This document shows positions 1-6,316 of a DNA stretch of 18,611 nucleotides, piece after piece. The stretch is from positions 1-18,611 of the forward strand of contig CAYSFO010000028.1 in assembly GCA_964430695.1 (NCBI GenBank), read 5' to 3'. Position numbers and translations under genes: made by a program. The notes under the pieces were generated by a model. It worked only from the letters and a program-made list of their open reading frames with translations. It had not been told where the DNA came from and made no database searches. Numbering within the stretch: the stretch's first letter is position 1; the number at the start of each line of letters is the position of its first letter. Source of the stretch: MGBC108787 sp964430695 (GTDB lineage: Bacteria; Bacillota_I; Bacilli_A; RF39; UBA660).

Positions 1-45
1 GTGCATAGCACGTGGTTTTATAAGTAGCTATCTACCAATTGCTAC

Positions 46-76
46 ATAATAAAAAGAAGCCTTTATTTTGCTTCTT
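46..76 (-). terminator. rho-independent terminator of rny
   Basis: Read on the minus strand, the 7-bp stem AAGAAGC/GCTTCTT (arms 70-76 and 54-60) is followed by TTTATT. The loop contains the rny stop codon, so the gene ends inside its own terminator. Confidence 0.8.
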
Positions 77-1619
77 CTTGTGCTCTCGTTTCACGAATGA
101 CAGTAACTTTAATTGTACCTGGATATTGCATTTCTGATTCAATTTTTTCTTTAATATCTCTAGCCATTTTAAAGCTTGTTGTATCATCAATTTCATCTGG
201 TTTTACCATAACACGAATTTCACGTCCCGCTTGCATAGCAAAAGATTTATCAACACCATCAAAAGAATTTCCGATTTCTTCTAATTGTTCTAATCTCTTG
301 ATATAATTTTCAAGGGAATCATTTCTAGCACCTGGTCTTGCTGCTGATAAAGTATCTGCTATCTGTACGAGTACAGAAATAACAGATGTTTGTTTTTCAT
401 CTCCATGGTGAGATGCAATGGCATTTAATACCACTTCCTCTTCATGATATTTTTTAGCAATATCTAAACCAATTTCTACATGTGACCCTTCAATTTCAAA
501 ATCAATAGATTTTCCAATATCATGTAAAAGCCCTGCTCTTTTTGCTAAGGTTACATTTTCTCCTAATTCACTAGCCATTAAGCCTGAAAGATTGGCCACT
601 TCAATAGAATGTTGTAAAGCATTTTGTCCATAACTTGTTCTAAAATGTAACTTTCCAATTAAATGCACTAATTCTGGTTCTACATTTGTAATACTTAAAT
701 TAATTAATGCTTCATTTCCCATATCCGTAATTTTATTGTTAATATCTTTAGAAACTTTGTCATACACTTCTTCAATACGAGATGGATGTATTCTTCCATC
801 TTTAATTAAAGTTTCAATTGTAATTTTAGCAATTTCACGACGTAATGGATCAAAACTCGATATAACGATTGCTTCTGGTGTATCATCAATAATTAAATCT
901 ACTCCCGTTACCGATTCAATTGTTCTGATATTCCTTCCTTCACGACCAATTAAACGCCCTTTCATTTCATCATTTGGTAAACTAATTGTACTAACCGTTT
1001 GTTCACTAGCAACATCTTCTGAATAGCGTTGCATACTAGAAACAATTAAATCTCTTGCTTTTTCATTTGCAACCAATTTTGCTTCTCTTTCTTTTTCTTT
1101 AATATAATTAGCTACTTCTAAAGCCATATCATCTTCAACACGTTTCATAATCATATCACGTGCTTTATCACGAGATACTTTAGAAATCCCCTCTAATTTT
1201 GTTAATTCTTCTTTTAGTAGTTCATCCATTTTAGCTTCTTTTTCTTGTAATTCTTTTTGTTTAGCCAATAAGTTATTATCACGTTCATCTAACATTGCAT
1301 CTCTTTTTTGCAACATTTCATCTCTTTTATCTAAATTATTTTCTCTTTGTATTAATCTAGATTCTGATTCTTTCATTTCTTCTTTTTTCTGTTTAATTTC
1401 TTTTTCAGATTCTTGTTTTAAACGATAAGATTCTTCTTTAATTTCTAATAAAACATCTCTTTTATGTTTATCTGCATCTTTCTTGGCATCATTTAATAAT
1501 TTTTCTGCTTTTGCTTCGGCTTTATTCCCTTTCATTGCATTTAATATTAAAACAGCAATCACTCCAAAAACAATTCCAACAATTAAAGCTAAAATAATGG
1601 ATGCTAAATTAAAATTCAT
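63..1619 (-). CDS. rny: Ribonuclease Y
   Basis: This is the membrane-bound endoribonuclease that starts mRNA turnover in many Firmicutes. The 518 residues match the family length (about 520). In order they show one N-terminal membrane helix (about 5-27), a long charged coiled coil (about 30-205), a KH domain with the GRLIGREGRN motif (about 221-230), and an HD domain (about 335-430). The likely metal ligands of the HD domain are H337, the H366-D367 pair, H404/H405 and D422. The start is well fixed, because GGAGGG lies 5-6 nt before the ATG. The gene has its own promoter (1682-1710) and its own terminator. Its position downstream of recA matches Bacillus gene order, although thyA and a small plus-strand module lie between them here. 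Nothing in the sequence suggests inactivation. Confidence 0.97.
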   Translation of the reverse strand: MNFNLASIILALIVGIVFGVIAVLILNAMKGNKAEAKAEKLLNDAKKDADKHKRDVLLEIKEESYRLKQESEKEIKQKKEEMKESESRLIQRENNLDKRDEMLQKRDAMLDERDNNLLAKQKELQEKEAKMDELLKEELTKLEGISKVSRDKARDMIMKRVEDDMALEVANYIKEKEREAKLVANEKARDLIVSSMQRYSEDVASEQTVSTISLPNDEMKGRLIGREGRNIRTIESVTGVDLIIDDTPEAIVISSFDPLRREIAKITIETLIKDGRIHPSRIEEVYDKVSKDINNKITDMGNEALINLSITNVEPELVHLIGKLHFRTSYGQNALQHSIEVANLSGLMASELGENVTLAKRAGLLHDIGKSIDFEIEGSHVEIGLDIAKKYHEEEVVLNAIASHHGDEKQTSVISVLVQIADTLSAARPGARNDSLENYIKRLEQLEEIGNSFDGVDKSFAMQAGREIRVMVKPDEIDDTTSFKMARDIKEKIESEMQYPGTIKVTVIRETRAQEEAK

Positions 1620-1681
1620 TCTATCCCTCCATTATTTTTATCTATAGCAAATTCATATTTAATAAATAAGTCTATATGTCT

Positions 1682-1710
1682 ATTATAAAGTTTAATATAA
1701 AAAAAGTAAA
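1682..1710 (-). promoter_or_regulatory. sigma-A-type promoter of rny
   Basis: On the minus strand TTTACT (1705-1710) is followed by a 17-bp spacer and a perfect TATAAT (1682-1687). The predicted leader is about 55 nt and ends in a strong ribosome-binding site. Confidence 0.7.
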
Positions 1711-1726
1711 ATAAAATTTTTTACTT
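1694..1726 (-). terminator. terminator-like hairpin overlapping the rny promoter
   Basis: On the minus strand the stem AAGTAAAA/TTTTACTT (arms 1719-1726 and 1704-1711) is followed by a T-rich run. It would stop minus-strand transcription arriving from the 1740-2140 region just before rny begins, and its 3' part overlaps the rny -35 box. No minus-strand gene lies immediately upstream, so the transcript it ends is unknown. Confidence 0.45.
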
Positions 1727-1805
1727 ATTCATTTCTTAAGTAAAAAGGATAATTGTATTAAAATATAATATATTCTAAAAAAGATGTATTTTAAATTATA
1801 TATAG

Positions 1806-1832
1806 TCAAGTAAAGAACTTGATTTTTTCTAA
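1806..1832 (+). terminator. weak plus-strand terminator-like hairpin
   Basis: The 5-bp stem TCAAG/CTTGA with a 7-nt loop is followed by TTTTTTCT on the plus strand, about 30 bp before the small-module promoter. It may shield that promoter from plus-strand read-through. The stem is short, so the call is tentative. Confidence 0.35.
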
Positions 1833-1859
1833 AAGTTTTGGCTTCTTTTGTCGAATCAG

Positions 1860-1887
1860 TTGCTATAGATTTAAGAGTAACTATAAT
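1860..1887 (+). promoter_or_regulatory. promoter of the small hydrophobic peptide mRNA
   Basis: TTGCTA (1860-1865), a 16-bp spacer and a perfect TATAAT (1882-1887) lie on the plus strand, against the direction of all large genes. Transcription should start near 1893-1896. The same layout (TTGCAA, 16 bp, TATAAT) is found in the second copy at 12264-12291. Confidence 0.75.
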
Positions 1888-1996
1888 ACAAACTCGTGTT
1901 ACTAATTTGGGACGTCTACAAAACTATATTAGGATTTTGTTCTTTCGGGGGCATTTAGTTGTTTCGACTGGTTCTATTTTAGTGGAGGTAGTTTCT

Positions 1997-2086
1997 ATGA
2001 AACAAGAAATTCATTTTCTTAAAGTAATTATTCTATTTTTACTGTTTATCTTTTTAGAGGCAGTAAAAAAGACGTCAGCTAAATAA
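1997..2086 (+). CDS. 29-aa hydrophobic peptide, candidate type I toxin
   Basis: The frame starts at ATG 1997 behind the strong ribosome site GTGGAGGT (8-nt spacing) and encodes 29 residues. These are a polar start (MKQEIH), a single hydrophobic segment of about 14 residues rich in Leu, Ile and Phe, and a basic tail ending KKTSAK. This is the usual build of small membrane-acting toxins of type I toxin-antitoxin systems. I do not recognise a named family. The frame stays open upstream to 1838, but that ATG lies before the predicted transcription start, so 1997 is chosen. Support comes from its own promoter, the converging antisense promoter, the 5'-3' pairing arms and a decayed homologue at 12067-12174. 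Toxicity is inferred; a signalling or structural small protein is possible. Confidence 0.65.
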   Translation: MKQEIHFLKVIILFLLFIFLEAVKKTSAK

Positions 2087-2138
2087 AGCATAACGTCCAC
2101 ACCAACGTAGGCGTTATCAAAATTGGTAACACTTACAT
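2065..2138 (-). ncRNA. putative antisense RNA (antitoxin), about 74 nt
   Basis: A minus-strand RNA starting near 2138 would run into the 3' part of the peptide mRNA. It should end at a terminator: the stem GACGT/ACGTC (arms 2093-2097 and 2071-2075), an inner GCT/AGC pairing and six T (2065-2070). It would be fully complementary to the last codons of the peptide and to the mRNA 3' region, including the 3' pairing arm. The layout recalls 3'-overlapping type I antitoxins such as RatA and SR4. Expression is inferred only from the promoter and terminator signals. Confidence 0.6.
2090..2117 (+). other. hairpin after the small peptide gene
   Basis: ATAACG (2090-2095) pairs with CGTTAT (2112-2117), with two further C-G pairs past a bulged T. 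The structure lies in the 3' UTR of the peptide mRNA, just before the 3' pairing arm, and forms on either strand. It could help antisense recognition. Confidence 0.5.
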
Positions 2139-2182
2139 TGCTTATTATATCTAAATATTAAATAGATTGCAATTATTTCTTG
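2137..2182 (+). terminator. probable terminator of the peptide mRNA
   Basis: ATTGC/GCAAT (2137-2141 and 2169-2173) and an inner ATCTA/TAGAT pairing are followed by the moderately T-rich TATTTCTT. The hairpin overlaps the antisense promoter on the other strand. The T tract is weak. Confidence 0.4.
2144..2172 (-). promoter_or_regulatory. promoter of the antisense RNA
   Basis: On the minus strand TTGCAA (2167-2172), a 17-bp spacer and a perfect TATAAT (2144-2149) point directly into the 3' end of the small peptide transcription unit. Confidence 0.7.
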
Positions 2183-2203
2183 AGCATAATATTTTTTCCC
2201 GCT

Positions 2204-2240
2204 GATTAAAAAATGCTTTGAATTAAAGTTTTTTAAAGCA
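2204..2240 (-). terminator. terminator of thyA
   Basis: On the minus strand the 6-bp stem TGCTTT/AAAGCA (arms 2235-2240 and 2214-2219) is followed by TTTTTTAATC, about 40 nt past the thyA stop. Confidence 0.7.
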
Positions 2241-2276
2241 GATTTCTGTTTCAATTGTATTCATTTATAAAAAATA

Positions 2277-3131
2277 TTATATTCCCAACTCAAATGGTAA
2301 TTGAGGATTTTTTTCCCTTATTAATTGTCTTGGATAATCTTCAATTTTTACATCATCGGGTTCAAAATCAAAAAAGTTTGTTTTATCTGGATTTAAGACA
2401 ATTTTGGGATTACATTCTACAGGTTCACGTCTCAGCATTTCTTTTACTTGTTCCACATGTCTATCATAAATTTGAATATTATCATAAAACCAAGTAAAAC
2501 GGCCTGGTGTTAATTTCAAATGTCTTGCAACCATTAGCATAAATACTAAATATTGCACTTGATTTATACAACCTGCTGTTGCAAAATCGCTAGAACGTTG
2601 AGTTAAACACATATCTAAGTAATCAATACCATCTTGTCCATGTCTTATATTCCACATTGTTAAAAAGGCACAAGGCTTTAAACCAGGATTATCATTTAGT
2701 TCATCTTCTTGCCATAAACTAATAATATGTCGTCTTCCATCTGGATCTCTTTTCATACCTTCTAACAATTTTTCCATGGAATTATATCTTTTTACAGTAT
2801 GTCCATAACAGGTTCCAATAGTTCGATTTCCTATATCCCATTCGTCCCACCAAGTTACATCGTATTTATCTTTTAAAATTTCTAAATCATTTGATTGTTG
2901 TTGATATATCCATAGTAACTCTCCTATGCTACTTTTAATAGCAATTGGTCTTAATGTTATTAATGGGGATTCCCCTCTCCCAGTTAAGTCATAAGTGCAC
3001 ATACCATGATTTACACTTAATGTGTGTGCTGGTGTTCCATCTTTATAGCGAGGTCTTGGGTTTTCATCTAAACAACCTTCTTTTAAAATTCTTTCAAAAA
3101 TTTGTTTGGTATACATATCTCCTTTTGTCAT
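2277..3131 (-). CDS. thyA: Thymidylate synthase ThyA
   Basis: ThyA makes dTMP from dUMP with methylene-tetrahydrofolate and supplies thymine for DNA. The 284 residues look like the Bacillus ThyA type. The DGTPAHTLSV segment lies near the N-terminus, the catalytic Cys is C154 (LKPC), the double Arg at about 133-134 fits the phosphate site, QRSSD contributes dUMP contacts, and N190 (AGCIN) corresponds to the pyrimidine-binding Asn. The residue after the catalytic Cys is Ala rather than the His of E. coli, as in other divergent members. The first ATG is preceded by AAGGAAAGGAA. An internal ATG at codon 6 has its purine-rich stretch too close to serve as a site. No folA gene is visible beside it. 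Expression is likely driven by the promoter with the G10 spacer tract. Confidence 0.95.
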   Translation of the reverse strand: MTKGDMYTKQIFERILKEGCLDENPRPRYKDGTPAHTLSVNHGMCTYDLTGRGESPLITLRPIAIKSSIGELLWIYQQQSNDLEILKDKYDVTWWDEWDIGNRTIGTCYGHTVKRYNSMEKLLEGMKRDPDGRRHIISLWQEDELNDNPGLKPCAFLTMWNIRHGQDGIDYLDMCLTQRSSDFATAGCINQVQYLVFMLMVARHLKLTPGRFTWFYDNIQIYDRHVEQVKEMLRREPVECNPKIVLNPDKTNFFDFEPDDVKIEDYPRQLIREKNPQLPFELGI

Positions 3132-3173
3132 AAAAATTCCTTTCCTTAACCCCAGTATTATTTCTTTATGTTT

Positions 3174-3204
3174 ATTATAAATTAAAACCCCCCCCCCATG
3201 TCAA
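3174..3204 (-). promoter_or_regulatory. thyA promoter with a G10 tract in the spacer
   Basis: On the minus strand a perfect TTGACA (3199-3204) and a perfect TATAAT (3174-3179) are separated by 19 bp, ten of which are an uninterrupted G run. Loss of two G would give the optimal 17-bp spacer. This is the architecture of promoters switched by slipped-strand changes. Confidence 0.8.
3188..3197 (+). repeat. C10 homopolymer (G10 on the coding strand)
   Basis: Ten consecutive C lie in otherwise AT-rich DNA, the only such C or G run I found in the window. It lies wholly inside the thyA promoter spacer. Confidence 0.95.
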
Positions 3205-3218
3205 TCACTATTTTTGTC

Positions 3219-3248
3219 AAAAAAAAAAAGAAGTTATTATTCTTCTTT
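3219..3248 (-). terminator. terminator of recA
   Basis: On the minus strand AAAGAAG/CTTCTTT (arms 3242-3248 and 3227-3233) is followed by a run of T (3219-3229 on the plus strand are A, partly within the stem). The recA stop codon lies in the 8-nt loop. Confidence 0.85.
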
Positions 3249-4284
3249 GTTTGAAGCTATATCTTCCTTTTTGTTCTCTTTCGTAAATCCATAATGTTCA
3301 CGAACTTTATTTTCTATTTCTTCTTTAAGGGCAATATTTTCTTTTAATAGCGTTTTCACATTCTCTTTCCCTTGCCCTATCTTTTCGCCTTTATAAGCAT
3401 ACCATGCACCACTTTTTTCAATGATGTTTAACTCACTTGCAATATCAATAATTTCTCCTTCGCGGCTGACACCTTCTCCATACATAATATCTACACTAGC
3501 GGTTTTAAATGGTGGAGCCACTTTGTTTTTAACAACTTTGATATTTGTTTTATTTCCAATCACTTGGTCTCCTTGTTTAATTTGTTCTGCACGACGAATA
3601 TCTAAACGAATTGTTGAATAGAATTTTAAAGCTCTTCCACCTGGTGTTGTTTCAGGATTTCCAAATAAAACGCCTACTTTTTCTCTCAATTGATTAATAA
3701 ATATAGCTGTTGTTTTGGTTTTATTAATAATTCCTGACAATTTTCTTAAAGCTTGACTCATTAATCTTGCTTGTAAACCAACATGAGAGTCTCCCATCTC
3801 TCCATCAATTTCTGCTTGTGGTACCAAAGCTGCAACAGAATCGATTACTACAATATTCACAGCTTCACTTCTAACTAATGCTTCACATATTTCTAAAGCT
3901 TGTTCTCCTGTATCTGGTTGAGATAATAAAAGTTCATTAATATTTACACCCAAATTTTTAGCATAAACAGGGTCTAGTGCGTGTTCTGCATCAATATATG
4001 CTGCACGTCCTCCTTCTTTTTGCACTTCAGCAATAGCATGTAAAGCGAATGTTGTTTTTCCTGAAGATTCAGGTCCATAGATTTCCACAATTCTTCCTTT
4101 TGGATATCCTCCTACTCCTAAAGCAACGTCTAGAGTAAGAGATCCACTACTCGTTACATCAATTTCCAAGTGTGTTTCTTCGCCGAGTTTCATAATGGCA
4201 CCTTTTCCAAATTGTTTTTCTATATCNNNNNNNNNNTTGTTCTAGCGCCTTATCTTTGTCTTTTGTATCTTTTGTTATTTTCAT
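3237..4284 (-). CDS. recA: Recombinase RecA (interrupted by an N gap)
   Basis: RecA forms filaments on single-stranded DNA for recombination and SOS induction. From the internal Met of GAIMKLGEE onward 318 residues are continuous. They include the Walker A motif GPESSGKT, the Walker B segment VIDSVAAL, the loop region NQLREKVGVLFGNPETTPGG, and a charged C-terminal tail. The real start is ATG 4284 behind GGAGG (6-nt spacing). It reads MKITKDTKDKDKALEQ, then the 10-N gap, then DIEKQFGKGAIMKLGE. By comparison with other RecA N-termini about three residues are missing, so the true gap is probably 9 nt. Ten bases would break the frame. The expected protein is about 348 aa, the normal length. Upstream are a good promoter and a LexA-like operator. 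Downstream is its own terminator, so the gene is probably transcribed alone. Confidence 0.96.
4227..4236. other. assembly gap (10 N)
   Basis: Ten N interrupt the recA N-terminal coding region. Codons on both sides agree with RecA, and the family alignment suggests about 9 real bases here. Confidence 0.99.
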
Positions 4285-4315
4285 TTTTGTCCTCCATTTT
4301 TCTTACTACATCTCC

Positions 4316-4344
4316 ATTTTATTATAGAAAATTTTGTTTGTCAA
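4316..4344 (-). promoter_or_regulatory. recA promoter
   Basis: On the minus strand a perfect TTGACA (4339-4344), a 17-bp spacer and TAAAAT (4316-4321) give a short leader into the recA ribosome site. A TATAAT also present (4321-4326) would leave only a 12-bp spacer and is less likely. Confidence 0.75.
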
Positions 4345-4353
4345 CAGTTTTCA

Positions 4354-4367
4354 CAAACGTTTGTTTG
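4354..4367 (-). promoter_or_regulatory. LexA-like SOS operator of recA
   Basis: On the minus strand CAAACAAACGTTTG matches the Gram-positive SOS box CGAACRNRYGTTYG at 13 of 14 positions. It lies 10 bp upstream of the recA -35 box. LexA itself is not in the window, so the regulator is inferred. Confidence 0.6.
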
Positions 4368-4453
4368 GTGGCATTTTTTCTACAAATTTTATAAATCTGT
4401 CTAAGCAAAAAATAGAGATTGGGGGCACTTTTTTTACCAATTTTAAAAATTGG
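4367..4453. repeat. imperfect direct repeat, two copies of about 33 bp
   Basis: 4367-4399 and 4421-4453 agree at about 25 of 33 positions. Each begins GGxGGCA, then a T run, then a near-palindrome. The repeat period is 54 bp. The second copy contains a clean inverted repeat (CCAATT/AATTGG) followed by a T-rich stretch on the plus strand and resembles a plus-strand terminator, although no plus-strand gene is seen. Role unknown. Confidence 0.5.
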
Positions 4454-4478
4454 ATTTTTATTTTTATGTATTTTTTTC

Positions 4479-4502
4479 AAAAAAAAGAACAATTTATTGT
4501 TC
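4479..4502 (-). terminator. terminator of pgsA
   Basis: On the minus strand GAACAA/TTGTTC (arms 4497-4502 and 4487-4492) has a 4-nt loop and is followed by seven T. The pgsA stop codon lies in the loop. Confidence 0.85.
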
Positions 4503-5099
4503 CTTACTCTCTACAAAGATTAAATCTTTTGCATTAAAATAATACTGACATCCTGAAATGACGGATAAAATACAAGCAATAATGATTAAAATATCGGCAA
4601 TGGGAATTCCTAGTAATTCAAAAGGAAGGTTATAAAAAAACATAAAAGAAATTCCAAACATCATACAAACTGTCTTTACTTTTCCTAGTATACTTGCTCC
4701 AACCACAGTTCCTTTATTTCCACAAGCCATCTTAATAGAATCTACAAATGTATCTCTTGTAATAATAATCACTGGGACAACGATACTAATAAACCCTTGG
4801 TAAGCTAATATAATAAGTACGCCATTGACTAAAATTTTATCAGCAATTGCATCCATTACTTTACCAAAATCTGTTACTAAATTTTGATTTCTTGCAATAT
4901 AGCCATCTAAAAAATCAGTTACAGCAGCAATAATAAAGAGTATTCCCGCAATCATATATTTTGAATCAATCACAATCTTTCCTACCATTGTAAATGTGGG
5001 AAAAGAAATTCCTAATTGATACCAAGGTACTATAAGCAAAACAAGTGTAAAAATAGACAAAACAATTCTTGCCACTGTAATTTTATTTGGTAAATTCAT
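4494..5099 (-). CDS. pgsA: CDP-diacylglycerol-glycerol-3-phosphate 3-phosphatidyltransferase
   Basis: This membrane enzyme makes phosphatidylglycerol phosphate from CDP-diacylglycerol and glycerol 3-phosphate. The protein has several hydrophobic helices and the complete CDP-alcohol phosphatidyltransferase signature. That is D62, D65-G66, A69-R70, then eight residues to G79, D83 and D87, with correct spacing. I take ATG 5099 as the start (201 aa), because AGGAG lies 9 nt before it. An in-frame TTG at 5105 has only a 3-nt spacing. The ribosome site overlaps the stop of the rodZ-like gene 12 nt upstream, so translation is probably coupled. The place between a rodZ-like gene and recA matches Bacillus order, without cinA. 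Confidence 0.93.
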   Translation of the reverse strand: MNLPNKITVARIVLSIFTLVLLIVPWYQLGISFPTFTMVGKIVIDSKYMIAGILFIIAAVTDFLDGYIARNQNLVTDFGKVMDAIADKILVNGVLIILAYQGFISIVVPVIIITRDTFVDSIKMACGNKGTVVGASILGKVKTVCMMFGISFMFFYNLPFELLGIPIADILIIIACILSVISGCQYYFNAKDLIFVESKEQ

Positions 5100-5111
5100 A
5101 ACCAATCTCTC

Positions 5112-5582
5112 CTATTTCACATAACTAATGACTGTAGTATCTGCACTCACTGTAATTTGTTTAATACTCCAAAACACAATCGCTAAAACTAAAACTATAA
5201 TGAAAGAATAGATAAGAACATAAATCCATTTATTATACTTTTTATTTTCTTTTGTATAGGGAGATATTACTTCTTCTTTATCATTTTTTGTACTATTTTG
5301 TTCTTGCATTTTACGTTCAATTTCTTTTATTGGAATTTTAGAAGTATATTCAAACATATACTCGTTAAATTCATCAATAACTTTGTCTGAATCGATTCCC
5401 AAATACTTAGAATAATTATATATATAATCTTTTAATACAAAAATATCTTTAAAACATCCAATGTTTCCATCTTCAATATTTTCTAAGATAACCTCTTTTA
5501 TATCCAAATCTTTACTGGCTTCACTAATAGAAACTCCAGCTTCCTCCCTGGTTACTCGAAAGAGCTCACCAATTTCGTTCAA
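5112..5582 (-). CDS. RodZ-like helix-turn-helix membrane protein
   Basis: The 156 residues start with an Xre/HTH_25-type domain (about 4-65). Its pattern GELFRVTREEAGVSISEASK...VILENIEDGN...YSKYLGI is typical of RodZ, which links MreB to the cell wall machinery. A charged linker and one membrane helix (about 119-140) follow. Only about 16 residues remain outside, so the large C-terminal domain of longer RodZ proteins is missing. The likely start is TTG 5582, since AAGGAG lies 9 nt upstream and no good ATG is near. It lies directly after rnpB and before pgsA, the position of ymfM in Bacillus. A transcription regulator with a membrane anchor is the alternative. Confidence 0.75.
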   Translation of the reverse strand: MNEIGELFRVTREEAGVSISEASKDLDIKEVILENIEDGNIGCFKDIFVLKDYIYNYSKYLGIDSDKVIDEFNEYMFEYTSKIPIKEIERKMQEQNSTKNDKEEVISPYTKENKKYNKWIYVLIYSFIIVLVLAIVFWSIKQITVSADTTVISYVK

Positions 5583-5608
5583 GATTTTTCACTCCTTTAT
5601 GTAATCAA

Positions 5609-5969
5609 AATAAATAATCCGAATAAGCCATGTTCTGTACACAATTAAATTGTGTGGCAAATATTTATCTACCTATAAAAGGTCCTCTTCTTCGTTCTTG
5701 ATTCCGAATTAGAAGTTCCCCTACCAAATTTGGGTTTCTCACTCGCGGGGTTTACCACGTTCCACCTTTTCCGTTTCCAGAAAAGCTCGTCTCTTTGGCA
5801 CTTTATGAATACTTTTACCATCTAGAGGTAATTTCTTCGCCGTAAAGATTACTCTTTCCTTAGGTTATTTTTTTCCTAAGCACGAACACTACCATCAATC
5901 ACAGATGGTGTGAGCATGGACTTTCCTCTACATTAAAATAATGCAGCATTTGCCTTCGTTTTATTCATT
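5609..5969 (-). ncRNA. rnpB: RNase P RNA, Bacillus (type B) class
   Basis: This is the catalytic RNA that trims tRNA 5' ends. On the minus strand the conserved core elements appear in order: GAGGAAAGTCCATGCTC (as in B. subtilis), TAGTGTTCGTGCTTAGG, AAAGTGCCA, GTGGAACGTGGTAAACCCC, GAGTGAGAAACCCAAATT, GGTAGGGGAA and, near the 3' end, ACAGAACATGGCTTA. Outer P1-like pairing is visible between CGAA plus the adjoining AATAAG-type bases at the 5' end and TTCG plus TTATTTAT at the 3' end. This places the ends near 5969 and 5609. The 5' strand of that stem lies in the last codons of gpsB. No separate terminator is seen before the rodZ-like gene, so the RNA is probably cut from a longer transcript. Exact ends are estimates. 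Confidence 0.93.
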
Positions 5970-6293
5970 TCGACCAAATACCATTTTTTCTAGTTGACTA
6001 ATTCTTCTTAAGAGATCAACATTATTGACAGTACCGTGCCCATCCCCTTCTTCAGAAGCTGCCTCTAATCTACTACGTAGTTTATTATATTCTTGTCTTA
6101 ATTTAATGTTCTCTTCTGATAAGGCTTGGATTTCACTTGCCTGTCTTTTAATAATGGTGTTAAATTCTGTATAATCGGTTATAACCATATCTAAAAATTT
6201 ATCAACCTCTTGTGGACGATATCCTCTGGCATCAATTTTAAAATCCTTATTTAAAATATCTTGTGCCGTTAATAAAACTTTTTCACTATACAT
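5961..6293 (-). CDS. gpsB: Cell division protein GpsB (DivIVA family)
   Basis: GpsB is a cytoplasmic coiled-coil adaptor that steers penicillin-binding proteins between division and elongation. From ATG 6293 it has 110 residues. The N-terminal DivIVA-type domain shows DILNKDF...RGYRPQEVDKFLDMVITDY, followed by a coiled coil (about 45-80) and the conserved C-terminal motif NVDLLRRISQLEKMVFG. The start is chosen because AAGGTGG lies 5 nt before it. An upstream in-frame TTG at 6317 falls inside the promoter. Its last codons overlap the 5' end of rnpB. The gpsB-rnpB pairing is also found in Bacillus. Confidence 0.93.
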   Translation of the reverse strand: MYSEKVLLTAQDILNKDFKIDARGYRPQEVDKFLDMVITDYTEFNTIIKRQASEIQALSEENIKLRQEYNKLRSRLEAASEEGDGHGTVNNVDLLRRISQLEKMVFGRNE

Positions 6294-6316
6294 ATTTACC
6301 ACCTTCTTACACCACA

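Larger units (their letters stand above)
1896..2132 (+). other. long-range 5'-3' pairing arms of the toxin-like mRNA
   Basis: The first nucleotides of the predicted mRNA, GUGUUACUAAUUU (1896-1908), are complementary to AAAUUGGUAACAC (2120-2132) over 13 bp with one G-U pair. The arms enclose the leader and the whole reading frame. Known type I toxin mRNAs (for example hok and AapA1) use 5'-3' pairing of this kind to hold the message untranslated. The second copy of the module keeps the pairing with changed bases, so it is probably functional in origin. Confidence 0.7.

Noticed and set aside
1838..1996. N-terminal extension of the 29-aa peptide to an 82-aa protein
   Set aside because: The in-frame ATG at 1838 lies before the predicted promoter and transcription start and has no ribosome site. 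Similarity to the second copy includes this stretch as RNA leader, not as a conserved reading frame.
4321..4344. recA promoter using TATAAT at 4321-4326 with TTGACA at 4339-4344
   Set aside because: The spacer would be only 12 bp. The overlapping TAAAAT gives 17 bp.
4170..4394. Plus-strand frame crossing the N gap
   Set aside because: It is antisense to recA and runs through unknown bases, so there is no evidence of coding.
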